Assembly (NCBI GenBank): GCA_905250125.1 | Contig: CAJNOL010000217.1 | Coordinates: forward strand, 1-64,000 | Direction: 5' to 3' | DNA length: 64,000 bases | Source of the DNA: Rotaria sordida | Lineage: Eukaryota; Rotifera; Eurotatoria; Philodinida; Philodinidae | Shown: positions 13,598 to 24,480 of the stretch, in pieces | Numbering within the stretch: position 1 is the stretch's first letter | Layout of the letters: each line of letters begins with the position of its first letter | Notes under the pieces: generated by a model | Database searches by the model: none | What the model saw: the letters and a program-made list of their open reading frames with translations, nothing else | What the model was told of the DNA's origin: nothing | Made by a program: the position numbers and the translations under genes

Positions 13598-15693
13598 TCA
13601 ATCTAGAAGTGAAGGAAAATAGAGATACAATTCGTTTGAATAATTAATTGTCTTTTCAAAAATGAATCGTTTTATATTGCGACAATTGTATCGTGTTGCA
13701 TCTCTTGTAAAATTCTCTGTTACAGCTTGCAGTCGATCAAAATGTACTTTGATTTCAGTTAAATGAGGTGCATATGTCTTTGTATCAACTAAAAATTGTT
13801 CAATATAATAATTATCAACATAATTAACAGTAAGTGAAGTAAGATTCAGATATTGAATAGATGAACATGAATCAATATTATCAGCTGTATATGAATCAAA
13901 ATTCAATAATGGTGAAGTAACATTGATAATACATAAATCCTTTAATGATGGAAAAGCTTTGGCAATTTGAATGAAGAATTCATATTTGAATGGAATAACA
14001 TCACCTACTATCAGATAAGTAACAGTATTGAATATTATATTTGGAAATTTATTGGAAATCTTTTCGAGACGATTAAATGTGAATGGAAGTGAGAAAACAT
14101 TACATACTGCCCTGTATTTACGATAATAATAATTGACACTACAGGCTATTTTATGATAACCTATATTTGTAAAACGTTTGTTGAATATCATTATCAGATA
14201 GATGATCAACTGAATCATCGAATTGAATATCAGTAGAAATATAAAAAGTGAATGTATGAAGTCGTGGCATATGAATAAGAATATTCTTATGGAGATTAGT
14301 ACCATCAACAAATCTAGATCGATCATCAATACGAATATACAAAGTTAATTTTTCCAAATGTGTCATACGACGAAGTAGAGGTATCACCTGATTGTCATAT
14401 GCATTAGTTTCATAATAATATGTTAATGAAAAAGATTTCAAGTTAGGTAGCTCATTCTAAAAGATAAAATGACACATATTTATCGACTAGTTTCAGGAAA
14501 AAGTTCACAAGAACGAATGATATAAATTATAAATCATTTTCAACTATTTAAAATATTTCTTATTATTTAACATGAAACATATATTTTAGAATAAAAATTT
14601 ATTTTTCTAACCATTCACGGTAATATCTACGTACGATAATTATTAATAGAATGATTCGAACATCTTAAAACAAAAATCCTCATATATCTGTTAAAAGAAA
14701 ACATTCTCTATACAATTTTGATCAATTCTATATTTTACATAGAAAAAACTCTGATAGATTTGTCTTCAATCATTCAATTAATTATTTACAATAGGAATAG
14801 TTGATAAAGTAATCTAGAACGATATACTCTCGATTTACTGGTAACTTACGGTATTATGAATAATCTGTAAATTATTGTCGATATACCCAACTTCAACAAT
14901 GAGTATTTTCAATTGTTTAAGACGACCATCAAGTAAATGAAAACAATCATGTATACGTCGTACATTGATATTTAATTTTGTAAGAATAGAAGAAAAAAAG
15001 ATTGATGGTAAATGCCATATTGACAAAGGTGGATATTTACTAATGGATGATGATTTAACAATACTTAAATGTGTTAAGTTTTCGAAGAAAGTCAAGATTC
15101 GTGCATAAATATTTTCAGTATATTCTTCTAATGATATTCTCCTCTGCCCTGATCGCTATTTTCAAGAATAAGTTCTGTTATTTGATGTTTGAAAATATCT
15201 TGAAAGATTGACTCATCTAAGCAAAAAAGAAACAATTAAATCATTCGTTAGATTTTATTTTAATAGTTTTATATCTTTTTTTTATTTTCGTATATAAATA
15301 TGTTAAGTATTTACTTGTAAAATAATTTGAAGCAATATGTCGTCCAAAGTTACACACATTGAGATGCGTTAAATTTGGAAAGGTACCAGTCAGAAGAATA
15401 CGTTCCATAGACATTGACTTAAGAGTGAGATGTTTTACATTGTAATGGATTCTTGGTAATATTGAAATACAAAATCGATCAAGTATTGGATTGACAAGTG
15501 AAGATTTATCATCAGATGAATTTTTGAATAAATTCAGTGTGTTTGTAAAAATATTGTCTTGTAATAGGCTGTCAAATCGTTCATTGATAACACCGAATAA
15601 CGAGTACAAAACACAAATATTATCTAATTTATTCAAAATATTTAATAATATTTCATTTGGCAAGTCAAGAAAATTAACGTTAGATTGACTCAT
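13598..15693 (-). CDS. F-box protein with leucine-rich-repeat-like body (two frame breaks)
   Basis: Minus-strand gene starting at 15693. The N-terminus has an F-box (FLDLPNEILLNILNKLDN, about residues 8-25), which in this family binds Skp1 in SCF ubiquitin ligases. It is followed by irregular leucine-rich segments such as FPNLTHLNVCNF, FENLTHLSIV, LPNLKSFSL, MTHLEKLTLYI and FPSLKDLCI that would recognise a substrate. Proposed exons are 15693-15315, 15216-14850 and 14456-13598, with GT..AG junctions that keep phase. Two single-base frame breaks are needed: near 15140 (before RISLEEYTE) and near 14165 (between the DNDIQQTF and IGYHKIACS frames, in a TTTT run). These may be sequencing errors in short runs, or the gene may be a recent pseudogene. 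Such genes are, from memory, an expanded family in bdelloids. Confidence 0.7.
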
Positions 15694-15861
15694 GTTTTTC
15701 TCAATTTGTGAATAGTATTAATAGGGAAATAGATGCACATATATATCTTTATTGTTCACTGATAGTCGCTATCGTCAGCGAAAAATTTAACTCATGAACT
15801 TTTGCGTCAAATTTGTTCATAGAAGAATGTGTTTTTTTTTCCAACGGTTGTATAATCGCTA

Positions 15862-17097
15862 TTGGGTTGATGCAAAAGTCTCCGCCGATTTTTTAAAAAT
15901 TTTCTTAAAGCCCTCTAGCGCAACTATGCATTCGTGATTTTCATACATATGATACCGCTTGTGTCGTACTATAGGATGACATTGGTAAATGTCCCAGTTT
16001 ATTTACATTCTTCATTAAAACATGTCAGAGATTCCTATTCATATCCGACACTGCATTTTGTATGAGTTCCAATTAGGGAACAATGCAAGTGCTGCTGCCC
16101 GCAATATATGTGCTGCACTTGGTGAAGATGTTGTTGCTGATCGAACGTGTCGTGATTGGTTTAAAAGATTTCGTGAAGGTGACATGTCATTAGAAGATCG
16201 TCCGAGATCTGGACGTCCTATCGAATCTGATATTGAACGATTAAAAGTCCTGATCGAAGACAATCCACGATTAACCACCCGTGAATTGTCAGCAATACTC
16301 GGGTGCAACCAATCCACCATCGATCGCCATTTGCATGAAATGGGAAAAGTTAATAAACTTGGAAGATGGGTTCCACATCAACTAACCTCGGACAATATAC
16401 AGCAGAGAATCACCATATGCAATTCTTTGTTGTCAAAACGCAACCGACATAGATTTCTTCAGCAGATAGTCACAGGTGATGAAAAGTGGGTTCTATATGT
16501 CAACTATACGCCCAAGCGCCAGTGGGTGAATCCTGAAGATTTGCCCGAACCAGAACCAAAAAAGGTGATGCTATCGATTTGGTGGGATTACGAAGGGATA
16601 ATCTACTGGGAACTTCTACCTCCTAATACTACGATAGACTTGAAGCTTTACTGCCAACAACTTCAAAATTTGAAGGTTGCTCTACAGGCAAATCGTCCAG
16701 AAAGACGAAAAATTCGATTGCTTCATGATAATGCAAAACCTCATGTCTCAAAAGTTACCCGCCAGAAGCTGGAAGAATTAGAGTGGGAGGTCTTACCCCA
16801 TCCACCATATTCACCAGACTTGGCACCATCCGGCTATCATCTGTTTCGATCACTTCGCAATCATCTGGTCAAAAAAGACTTCGATGATCAAGCCCACCTA
16901 AAATCGGACCTCGAAACTTTTTTTTTGTCTTTGTCTAAGAAATTCTTTGAAGATGGTATTCTGGATTTGCCTAAAAGATGGGAGTATGTAGTAGATAGCA
17001 ACGGTGTATATGTTGCTGATTGATGATATTTTGTTTCAATAAAATTTTGAAATCGAGAAGAAGAAAAAAATCGGCGGAGACTTTTGCATCAACCCGA
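15862..17097 (+). mobile_element. Mariner-family DNA transposon, complete with ends
   Basis: The element is 1236 bp with 33-bp terminal inverted repeats at 15862-15894 and 17065-17097. Both read GGGTTGATGCAAAAGTC then TCCGCCGATTTTTT, differing at the second terminal base. It is flanked by TA on each side (15860-15861 and 17098-17099), the target duplication of Tc1/mariner elements. The end sequence resembles the classical mariner TTAGGTTGGTGCAAAAG type. One intact open frame fills it, and an AATAAA lies just after the stop near 17038. The near-identical ends and intact frame suggest recent insertion. Confidence 0.95.
16022..17023 (+). CDS. Mariner transposase, 333 aa, third catalytic Asp replaced by Gly
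   Basis: Cut-and-paste transposase of the mariner clade. The N-terminal paired helix-turn-helix region covers about residues 1-110 (CILYEFQLGNNASAAARNI, then TTRELSAILGCNQSTIDRHL). The WVPHQL linker is at 116-121, close to the canonical WVPHEL. The DDE core shows TGDEKW (Asp153) and LLHDNAKPH (Asp236). The third block reads SPDLAPSGYHLF, so the residue 35 after Asp236, which is Asp in DD34D mariners, is Gly271 (codon GGC). Length is normal for the family (about 330-350). The enzyme is probably able to bind its ends but not to cut, unless the base is a sequencing error. Confidence 0.95.
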   Translation: MSEIPIHIRHCILYEFQLGNNASAAARNICAALGEDVVADRTCRDWFKRFREGDMSLEDRPRSGRPIESDIERLKVLIEDNPRLTTRELSAILGCNQSTIDRHLHEMGKVNKLGRWVPHQLTSDNIQQRITICNSLLSKRNRHRFLQQIVTGDEKWVLYVNYTPKRQWVNPEDLPEPEPKKVMLSIWWDYEGIIYWELLPPNTTIDLKLYCQQLQNLKVALQANRPERRKIRLLHDNAKPHVSKVTRQKLEELEWEVLPHPPYSPDLAPSGYHLFRSLRNHLVKKDFDDQAHLKSDLETFFLSLSKKFFEDGILDLPKRWEYVVDSNGVYVAD

Positions 17098-17099
17098 TA

Positions 17100-17984
17100 C
17101 TACGAGTAATAATCAGAGTTTTACATTATAAAAATTATTCGAATGTTTGGTATCAAATCTTCTGATAACGTCTGGCATTTATCGTGATAAGAAATATCTA
17201 ATTTATCATCAATCTTATTTTATGTGCATCACATAATTTATGAAGATCTTTTTCACATATTATGTCTCTTTTTGATTCAAACGTACATTAGATAAGTAGC
17301 AAATAGGTTAGAATATTACTGTGAAGTAAAAACGTTCACATTCACTTAATTCTTCTTGAACAAAAAAGAACAAAACTTTCGCAATTAACTTCGTTATTGT
17401 GCAATAATCGTCTCAATTGTAATTGCGTAATATATATGTAACGTCATGCATGAATCATGTTGTGGAAATGAATACTTTCGTCTATTGATAGAATAATACT
17501 TACTTGTCTTACACGTTCTGATCTAGTACCACGAGTACAAATGCTAATAAAAAAAGTCTTATCGAAAATTGATTATCATCATATTAGTTGAAGTATGATC
17601 AAATAGCATAGAACGATAGAGCATTCTTTTCTCTATCGGACTATATAGAAAGAAAATTTCTTAAAACCTACTATATACTGTCAAAGTGTCACTCTCACTA
17701 CTTTTGGTATGCCCTAAGTATTTATATTTTATTTTATCATTTATTTTCGAAATGATAAAAATTTATGTTATAACTCTAATTAGATATTTGATAAATAAAA
17801 AAAATCCTAGTAGATGACTGCACAAGTTTGCATTCTGTCTTTACACATTCTTTATATGTTTGTAAGACGATCGAAACGTGGTATGTGTCGAGATGTCGGA
17901 GATACCGTGCGCCGCTATGTAGGAAAGAAAATGTCTTCATTCCTACATTCATTTTGTTTAGTAGAAGAAGAAGAAACAAAACAG
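17100..17984. other. Intergenic, TFIIB upstream region
   Basis: No gene seen. The reading frame of TFIIB stays open upstream from 17814, but that extension has no resemblance to TFIIB. A pyrimidine-rich stretch ending in TTTAG at about 17960, 24 nt before the proposed ATG, looks like a splice or trans-splice acceptor. Confidence 0.5.
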
Positions 17985-18908
17985 ATGTCGCGATTCATCA
18001 GTCAACTTGCTTGCCGATTTCATCCAGAAGCGTCATTGGTTGAAGACAGTCGAGCAGGTGATATGATATGTCCCGAATGTGGTCTCGTCGTAGCTGATCG
18101 TATCATTGATGTAAGCTCAGAATGGCGAACATTCTCAGATGATACTAATTCATGGGGAAATTCACGTGTTGGTGCCGCTGAAAACCATCTTTTAGGTAGC
18201 ACAAATCTTGAAACAATGATATTTTCACCCAAAGGTACAAATACAATACAACAACCACGACAGATATCGACCGCTGATCGGGCATTGAAAAGAGGTTATG
18301 ACGTGACTCGTATGATGGCCGGTCGTCTACATTTACAAAAGAGAGTTGTCGATCATGCATGTGAATGCTTTCGACAATGCTATGAATCAAAATGTGTACG
18401 AGGACATAGTGAAAATGCGATCGTTGCAGCATGCATTTATATAGCCTGTCGTAAGGAAGGTGCTGACCGTTCATTGAAAGAAATCTATCCCGTTTCTCAA
18501 GTGTCGAAAACGGAAATTGGTCGATGTTTCAGTAAAATTATGAAAGGTTTATCTGGAGCAAATCGACCAAAAGGAATCGATGTCACGAATTTGATACCAA
18601 GATTCTGTAATAATCTTAATCTTACACAAGAGATGCACGTTCAAAAAGCGTCGATTCATATTGTCGAGCGCGCAAAAGACCTTTGTGATATTCAAAGTCG
18701 AGCTCCTAGTTCGCTCGCAGCTGCATCGATCTATTTAGCTTGCTTGGCGACGGATGAACGAAAAACATTAAATGATATCGAACAAGTAACCGATGTTAAG
18801 GCAAGTACTATTCAACAAGTCTATAAAATCTTGCGGCAGCATGCAACCGATTTGTTTCCATCCAACTTTGTTTTCCAATGTCCGCCGGCTAATTTACCAA
18901 AACCATGA
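17985..18908 (+). CDS. GTF2B: Transcription initiation factor IIB, intronless
   Basis: General RNA polymerase II initiation factor that bridges TBP-bound promoter DNA and the polymerase. I chose the ATG at 17985, giving 307 aa, close to the ~316 aa of animal TFIIB. An open frame continues 57 codons upstream but is not TFIIB-like, and a TTTAG acceptor lies between. The N-terminal zinc ribbon uses Cys10, His13, Cys29, Cys32 (CRFHP and MICPECGLVV), followed by the B-reader stretch DVSSEWRTFSDD. Two cyclin-like repeats follow: about 105-195 (HACECFRQC ... VAACIYIACRKEGADR) and about 205-300 (FCNNLNLTQEM ... SSLAAASIYLACLAT). The absence of introns is odd beside neighbours with 4-12 exons, and could mean a retrocopy or simple intron loss. 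There is no sign of decay. Confidence 0.95.
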   Translation: MSRFISQLACRFHPEASLVEDSRAGDMICPECGLVVADRIIDVSSEWRTFSDDTNSWGNSRVGAAENHLLGSTNLETMIFSPKGTNTIQQPRQISTADRALKRGYDVTRMMAGRLHLQKRVVDHACECFRQCYESKCVRGHSENAIVAACIYIACRKEGADRSLKEIYPVSQVSKTEIGRCFSKIMKGLSGANRPKGIDVTNLIPRFCNNLNLTQEMHVQKASIHIVERAKDLCDIQSRAPSSLAAASIYLACLATDERKTLNDIEQVTDVKASTIQQVYKILRQHATDLFPSNFVFQCPPANLPKP

Positions 18909-19565
18909 ACCAATTGACTTGATTGTTCTTGGCGGCAATAGTTTTTGTGTTTCTTATTTATTCTAAACTTAAATTTTCAAATATTTTCTGATCTGTTAAC
19001 CGTATATAACACAGATAAACTAATGAATGTCATTGAGAATTGACCATGACTATCATAAATATCGTGGTCGAAAATGAAATTCAATTAACAGAAAGAGTAT
19101 AAAAACAAAAAGACGGATAAAAAAGTACAAACCAATGAATAACTACAAAATTAATGTATGCGCAATCACTTATAACTTTTGTATATTATCGTATGCAGAA
19201 ACTTTTAATGCGTGTCAAACTCTAGGTTCTGTGCATTGAGTTTTGTTCCTTTCTGCTTTTGATACGAAATCTGTAACCGATTGAGAAATATAATCGTTTA
19301 TGTAGGATCTTTTCAAAAAAATCCATAAGTCTGAGATGTCTTGAATCCATGGCAGAGCATAAAACTGTATCTTATACATGCGAACTTTTAATATAACTTA
19401 CACGAAAGTAAATTTTGTACAGCTATCAATGCATAACGTCTTTTAAATACTTAAAAGATAAGGTAATGTCCTTTTTTTATGTGTATTTAGCAAGTGAAGA
19501 CTAAATAAATCGTTATACTTCGCTACATACTTATAAGTTAATGAAATCATATCTTTATAATCTAT

Positions 19566-19628
19566 ACCCTAGTCAACTCTCTCCGAACAACTCTCCAGGC
19601 TGGTTGCTCAGAGAGAATTGACTAGGAT
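19566..19628. repeat. Imperfect palindrome
   Basis: The left arm CCTAGTCAACTCTCTC...CAAC and right arm GTTG...GAGAGAATTGACTAGG are near-perfect inverse copies around a ~10-nt centre. No association with a gene is seen. Confidence 0.55.
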
Positions 19629-20647
19629 ACACAGTATCTAGTAGTACACTGATCATTTTCTTCTAACTTCCAGGTTTCGCATATAATCTGTCACGAAATG
19701 ATTGCCTGTTCTCACAATTCTCTTGCACACAATTGTCTATTCCCATAATTGTCTTACATGCAATAGACAGAGATCTGTACGAATAAGTCTCTAACAAAAA
19801 ATTCTAAAATGATAATTAATGATATCTTCCTACTATAACTCTCAGAATAATAATAGATGAAAATATTGATCCATTTTAATATAATCATTAGTCGTCAAAA
19901 CATTTGTGTATAGTCTAAAATATTTAGGACTTTGATAAACACGTTATGAAAGTTTATATACAAACATTTTTCATAAATAAATGCTTTAAAAATTGTAATA
20001 TTTGAAAAAAAAATAGTACAACAGTTGACACAAACAATGAGGCGCTTTTCTCATTAACTTTTTGTTACCTTATGTAAACGTTGAAAATGTTCAGGAGAGC
20101 TCATTCGTTACACTTTAATTCTCTAAAAAAAACTTACTATTTTAAATTTGTAGAATCCAGTTCTGTGTGGAATAGTATTAAAATTACACAGAGAGGTGAA
20201 TTTTAAAACTGCACTATGCTTTTGTCGTCTTGTTGATAAACGGTGTTAGTTGTTACTTCGAGTGAATATACTAAGTATATCTGTAGATGACTTTATATCA
20301 AATTTTGCTCTTCATGCATTCCACTGATTTGTTAGTTCACTAGTCTTCTTTAATACTCACATATGTTCAGAGTTCGGAATTGATTCGGTTCTTTTATACT
20401 TTTTGAAACAAACATTGTGTCTTTTTAGTTTTTTAATAGAGACGCAGAACTTTTGTTTTACGAAAGTGTCACATTATTTATGCATCACCCACTTTGAGTT
20501 ATAATTATAAATTTTACACATATCATATGACAGAAAGGTAGTATCGTAATATTAATGATCTTTCTTAATATTCTATACAATCGAAGACATCATAAAATGA
20601 TCGAAAGCTTCAAGGCTCTTATAATTAGTGTACAATTCTAAATTGAG

Positions 20648-20703
20648 GCTGTGGGTGGGTGGGTAGTGGACCTCTTGTACACTTCCACACCCAGCCCACC
20701 CAG
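20648..20703. repeat. TGTGGG-type hairpin
   Basis: The left arm reads TGTGGGTGGGTGGG, and the right arm, C-rich, reads CCACACCCAGCCCACCCA. They form an imperfect inverted repeat around an ~11-nt loop. It is one of several in the window with the same arm composition. Confidence 0.55.
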
Positions 20704-21382
20704 TAGATGAATCACTGGACTCATATCTCTCTAAAAATAAAATCGAAATCCGATAGATACATCCATTTGTTGGTATTCGTCAAGATTTTAATACTCTTGA
20801 TTCGCATTTGTGTTCCTGAAGGAAGCAGTAGGATTTATGTGATTTATTATAAAGAAAAAAAATAAATATCAAATAAACTGGCCTAATGTGTGAACAAACT
20901 AGATTCCTCGTTCTCAAGAACATTTAACTAAATTTGTTTTCGTGAGACGGAGACCTGTTAAAAGTATTCATTTAGATTTTTCTGAGACGAGTTTATGGTA
21001 ATAAAAATTGTTTAAACAACTGCGTATATAAAGCAAAGGAGAAATGATTTTTTTACTTAGTATTTCTCAAAAAAATGTGCTTATTTATTTTCAAAGAAAA
21101 GAAGAAGTCTCCTTGTTTCGAACTGTAAATGATTTTTTGTAGATGAATCCATTAGTGATTATTTTCGATGAAGAAAAAGAAGAATTTTATCGTTACACTA
21201 TTTTTCAAACAAATTAAATGTTCTATACATTATTTCAAAATATTCATTTTATCTTTCGATATTTCTCGTATGGAATAAGTAAACATAAGATTTTTAGTTC
21301 AAAGGAATTCATATTCTGAAAATGTTGTATCTGACATCCAATACACACTTATATAAGAGAGAAAGAAAAGTCAGAAATAATA

Positions 21383-21439
21383 AGGGTGTGGGTGTGGGTG
21401 TGGACGTGATTTTTTGCTTCATCCACAACCACATCCTTT
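21383..21439. repeat. TGTGGG-type hairpin
   Basis: The left arm holds nearly three TGTGGG units (GGGTGTGGGTGTGGGTGTGG). The right arm CCACAACCACATCCTT is its degenerate complement. This is the clearest tandem TGTGGG run in the window. Confidence 0.6.
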
Positions 21440-22261
21440 GTAGGTTCTCACCGTCGTCGAGAAGGTCAAGGGTTTTAAGAGAAGTTTTTTTCTGTTACTG
21501 ACCATTATTTTTCCTATAGTGGTTGGAGTGTTTTTTTCTTGTCGGGGATTATGTTTTTCTCATAGTGATCGTTATATATTTTTTTTATCATTCTCTATTT
21601 TTCTGGTTGGTTATGATATTCTTTTCTTGTTAGTGATGATTGCTTTTGTTTCAATGAAAACAAATACTAAAAAAAGAAAGAATCATAAGGAAGAAAGGAA
21701 GATTATCTTTTATCATTTCTACTTCGTATTTTCTTTTCTTAATATGAATATATGTCTGTAATTAATCGATCGATAAGGGAAATTCTCTTTATCATAGCGA
21801 TTAAAGGTATGAGTATTGGTTGATGTATACCAACTCAGATTCGCACCCACACCCCTACAAAGTAAAGATTTCTTGCGACTATGGTTCGTCAGATACAAAC
21901 TTTTTCGAGCTCGCATCTAATTAACAGATCATTTTCAGACTCTAGTCTTAGCCGAAGCTGGTCAGATCCGGATTTGGTACCAATCCGACAGGGTCTACCA
22001 TATGCACCTTGAACGAGACAAAACAGTTCAATATGACCTATACTAAAATGATTCGTTCAATTATCAATATTGCCAGAGAATAAATAAAAGCAAATACAAA
22101 AATAAATTATTGCTCGAAGTGTTGAGCTGGTTTTTTTATTTCAATCTTGAAAGTGATTTATTGTAACATGAAAAAAAAACCAAAAGATAATAACATTCTA
22201 TCCCGATTTGTTATGCGTTATATTAAACAAAAAAGTTTTTTTGTTGCATCGCAGAATAAAC

Positions 22262-23396
22262 TCATGAGAATCCAAATATTTCGGCAATGCTTTGGTTATT
22301 TTTGCATCTAAAACAAAATAATTGATAAGATAAAAAGATAAATATTGATTCATACCCATCTATAAATTGCTTCTTGCTTATGTTCTGTCTTTTATTCAGA
22401 TTAAACATGTTGAAGATCCCTATAGTAAGTAATTTTGAGTTCATATCTTTTTTATCTTCAGGATCTGTCAGTCGCAACTTGAAAAAAAGATATCATCACT
22501 CCATTAAACATTTGAATAAAAACAGAAAATGAAAGAACCTACTATTTTCTCTAAGAAGTCAACCATCTCATCGTAACTAATATATCCATCGCCTGATATA
22601 TCCATCCTAAAGTTGAATAAATCAAAGTTTAAAAAACTCACGCATTTCGAACGTTGGAAATGAAAAGACCAACTGCTTTTTGAAGAAAGGACTCTTTCAT
22701 AGTGACAAAACACTTTTTGCATTTCAGCAGTTTTTCTCTGATTTTCTTGGTCTGATGGTTTTTATTCATTTGAGCAACTTTCTTCTCCAATGTCTTGATT
22801 ATGTCTAGACACTCAAAAGTACACTTACATTTCGAACCCAAGATTGAGTGTACCATTCAAATCACGCTTTTTTAGCATGGCCAAAGTTAATACAAATTCA
22901 CTAAAAGCGATTGAGCCATCATGATTTTGGTCGAATACTGCAAACATATTACTGAAAAAAACATAAGTAATCACGATGAAATATGAGAAACGCAATGATA
23001 TACTCGACAAAACTAAGATCTTTCTCTTTCGAAACCAGAATTCTCTTGTAAAACTTGTAGAACTGCTCTTTGTTCATCGTGCCTGATGGACATTCGTTCT
23101 TGAAATCCTTGAGAGAAATAACATAGACTTTACTAAAAGAAGTCTTTTGAAGATTTTTCTATACATACACTATAAAATTTTTGTATTTCTAAATAAGATA
23201 AAGAAAATTTTTCACATTATGAATGTATCTCGCTTCTACTGACCTGGTTCGCTAAGCTCTGTATTAGCTTTCAGTACGGTCATTTCTAAGATAAAATGTT
23301 TTTTTTTAGTACACTAATTACAATTAATAAACAGAATAACAAACGTTTATCAATAAGTTCTCCTGATGTTTCTTTCTTAGATAATTCTTTAGCCAT
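22262..23396 (-). CDS. EF-hand calcium sensor, NCS/recoverin-like, 8 exons
   Basis: Calcium-binding sensor. Exons on the minus strand: 23396-23345, 23285-23244, 23188-23169, 23107-23004, 22951-22829, 22606-22543, 22477-22356 and 22307-22262. All are GT..AG with consistent phase, giving 190 aa. The order fits neuronal-calcium-sensor proteins: an N-terminal LSEPEIQKFYSDFKNECPSG, equivalent to the pseudo EF-hand 1 with its C-P-x-G signature, then EF2 with loop DQNHDGSIAFSE, EF3 with loop DISGDGYISYDE, and a fourth hand NLNKRQNISKKQ whose calcium ligands are lost. So two hands probably bind calcium. The start MAKELSKK lacks the MGxxxS myristoylation signal usual in this family, so either membrane anchoring is absent or a further 5' exon exists. 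Confidence 0.85.
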
Positions 23397-24175
23397 GACT
23401 TTGATAATTACAAGTGCTCTTATGTTAAACAAGTGAATATCTGAAAAACAAGAACAAATTAGAAATACGGATGATACAATTTACTGATACCAGTTGACCA
23501 GTGTGGAACTGGAACTGGTGTATATCTAATTAGAAATAAACGATTGATACATACCTATTATGACTGCTCTACGATTTGAAGCATATTGAATGTGACCTGG
23601 TTATTGTATTTGTTGTGTTACAAAGAATAATATCGATAAGCAAACTGATGGTATGAGTGGGGCGTGGATCTGAGTTAATAAATCATTCACAGTCACAGTC
23701 ACAACCACACGCACATCGCTCTACCTACACCTGATCAGAGGTTTTTTATTCTCATTCTGGCACAATGTGTTGTAGGAAGTTATTTGTCATCACTTTCACT
23801 TACGGCTGTTTGATTGAAAGTTAGTCGCCGTAGATCTTACTTCATGCTATGTGATGCGAATCTTCGTTCTGTGTCTCGCTGATTTATCTTGTACTTTTAC
23901 GCACTGATAAATGGCAGATAAATATTTGTTCTCATCCTTATTCATGGTTGTATAACTCGAAGATTTCTCATGGCATCTTGACTAATTCTTGGATAGCTCT
24001 AAAGCGTTATTTCATCTACCTAATCCATGGCTATTTTCCTAGAAGCTTTTTGTCTTCAGTAACACACATGTTTTGGTGCTGTTACCAAGGTATGCTTGTG
24101 CCTTGTTCTCATGGAATTCTCAATCAAATCCCAGATAAGCAAAAAATAATTGAGGATGCCCAACATGATTAGTCT
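23397..24175. other. Intergenic
   Basis: No gene supported. A weak G/T versus C/A hairpin lies at about 23655-23718 (GAGTGGGGCGTGG and repeated CACAGTCACA). An open frame at 23948-24172 has no recognisable motif and adjoins the composite repeat, so I do not call it. Confidence 0.4.
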
Positions 24176-24480
24176 AAAGTGTTTATGCTATTGTTGAGAT
24201 CTAGTCTGAAGCATCTAGCATACCCATCAGGACTGGTCGTCTCCATGCAAAATGTCCTGCAACTATTTATGGACTAGTTCAAAATACGCTAACATTCATC
24301 ATGTCTAGTCCGTTTTGTCAGTGCAATCTGTCCAGGCTAGTCAGGCAAACAGAAAAACGAGAAAAAAAGAGATGAATAGTGGATTCGAACGTCGTACCTA
24401 ACTATATTCGGCAGTCGACGGGCGTCTAATGATAAACTACGATCTAGCCACAGATTGCCATCAGTGTAGGGTATATAAAT
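24176..24480 (-). repeat. tRNA-like/minisatellite composite repeat, copy A
   Basis: Read on the minus strand, a tRNA-like head (a TGGCTAGATCG A-box-like word, ACGCCCGTCGACTGCCGAA, then a GTTCGAATCC B-box word at about 24382-24391) is followed by a T-rich joint. After that comes a ragged array of units around GACTAGTC/GGACTAG..CATGA. The same order occurs on the plus strand at 59574-59960. It is probably a SINE-like retroposon with an internal minisatellite. Confidence 0.6.

Larger units (their letters stand above)
18909..22261. other. Intergenic with several hairpins
   Basis: No gene supported. The region carries an inverted repeat at about 19566-19628 (CCTAGTCAACTCTCTC paired with GAGAGAATTGACTAGG) and two G/T-rich versus C/A-rich hairpins listed separately at 20648 and 21383. 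A lone CA-rich arm (CACCCACACCCC) lies near 21845. Open frames such as the one at 21519 are low-complexity phenylalanine/lysine runs. Confidence 0.5.

Noticed and set aside
13598-15693. CRISPR-like or other regularly spaced arrays
   Set aside because: Looked across the window for spaced direct repeats; only the ~70-bp satellite and irregular minisatellites were found, with no unique spacers and a eukaryotic context.
16039-16320. 93-codon minus-strand frame inside the mariner
   Set aside because: Antisense shadow of the transposase frame.
17814-17984. 57-codon N-terminal extension of TFIIB
   Set aside because: No similarity to TFIIB N-termini, a TTTAG acceptor lies inside it, and the 17985 start gives the normal length with the zinc ribbon at the expected position.
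18020-18474. Minus-strand frames of 70 and 109 codons
   Set aside because: Antisense shadows of TFIIB.
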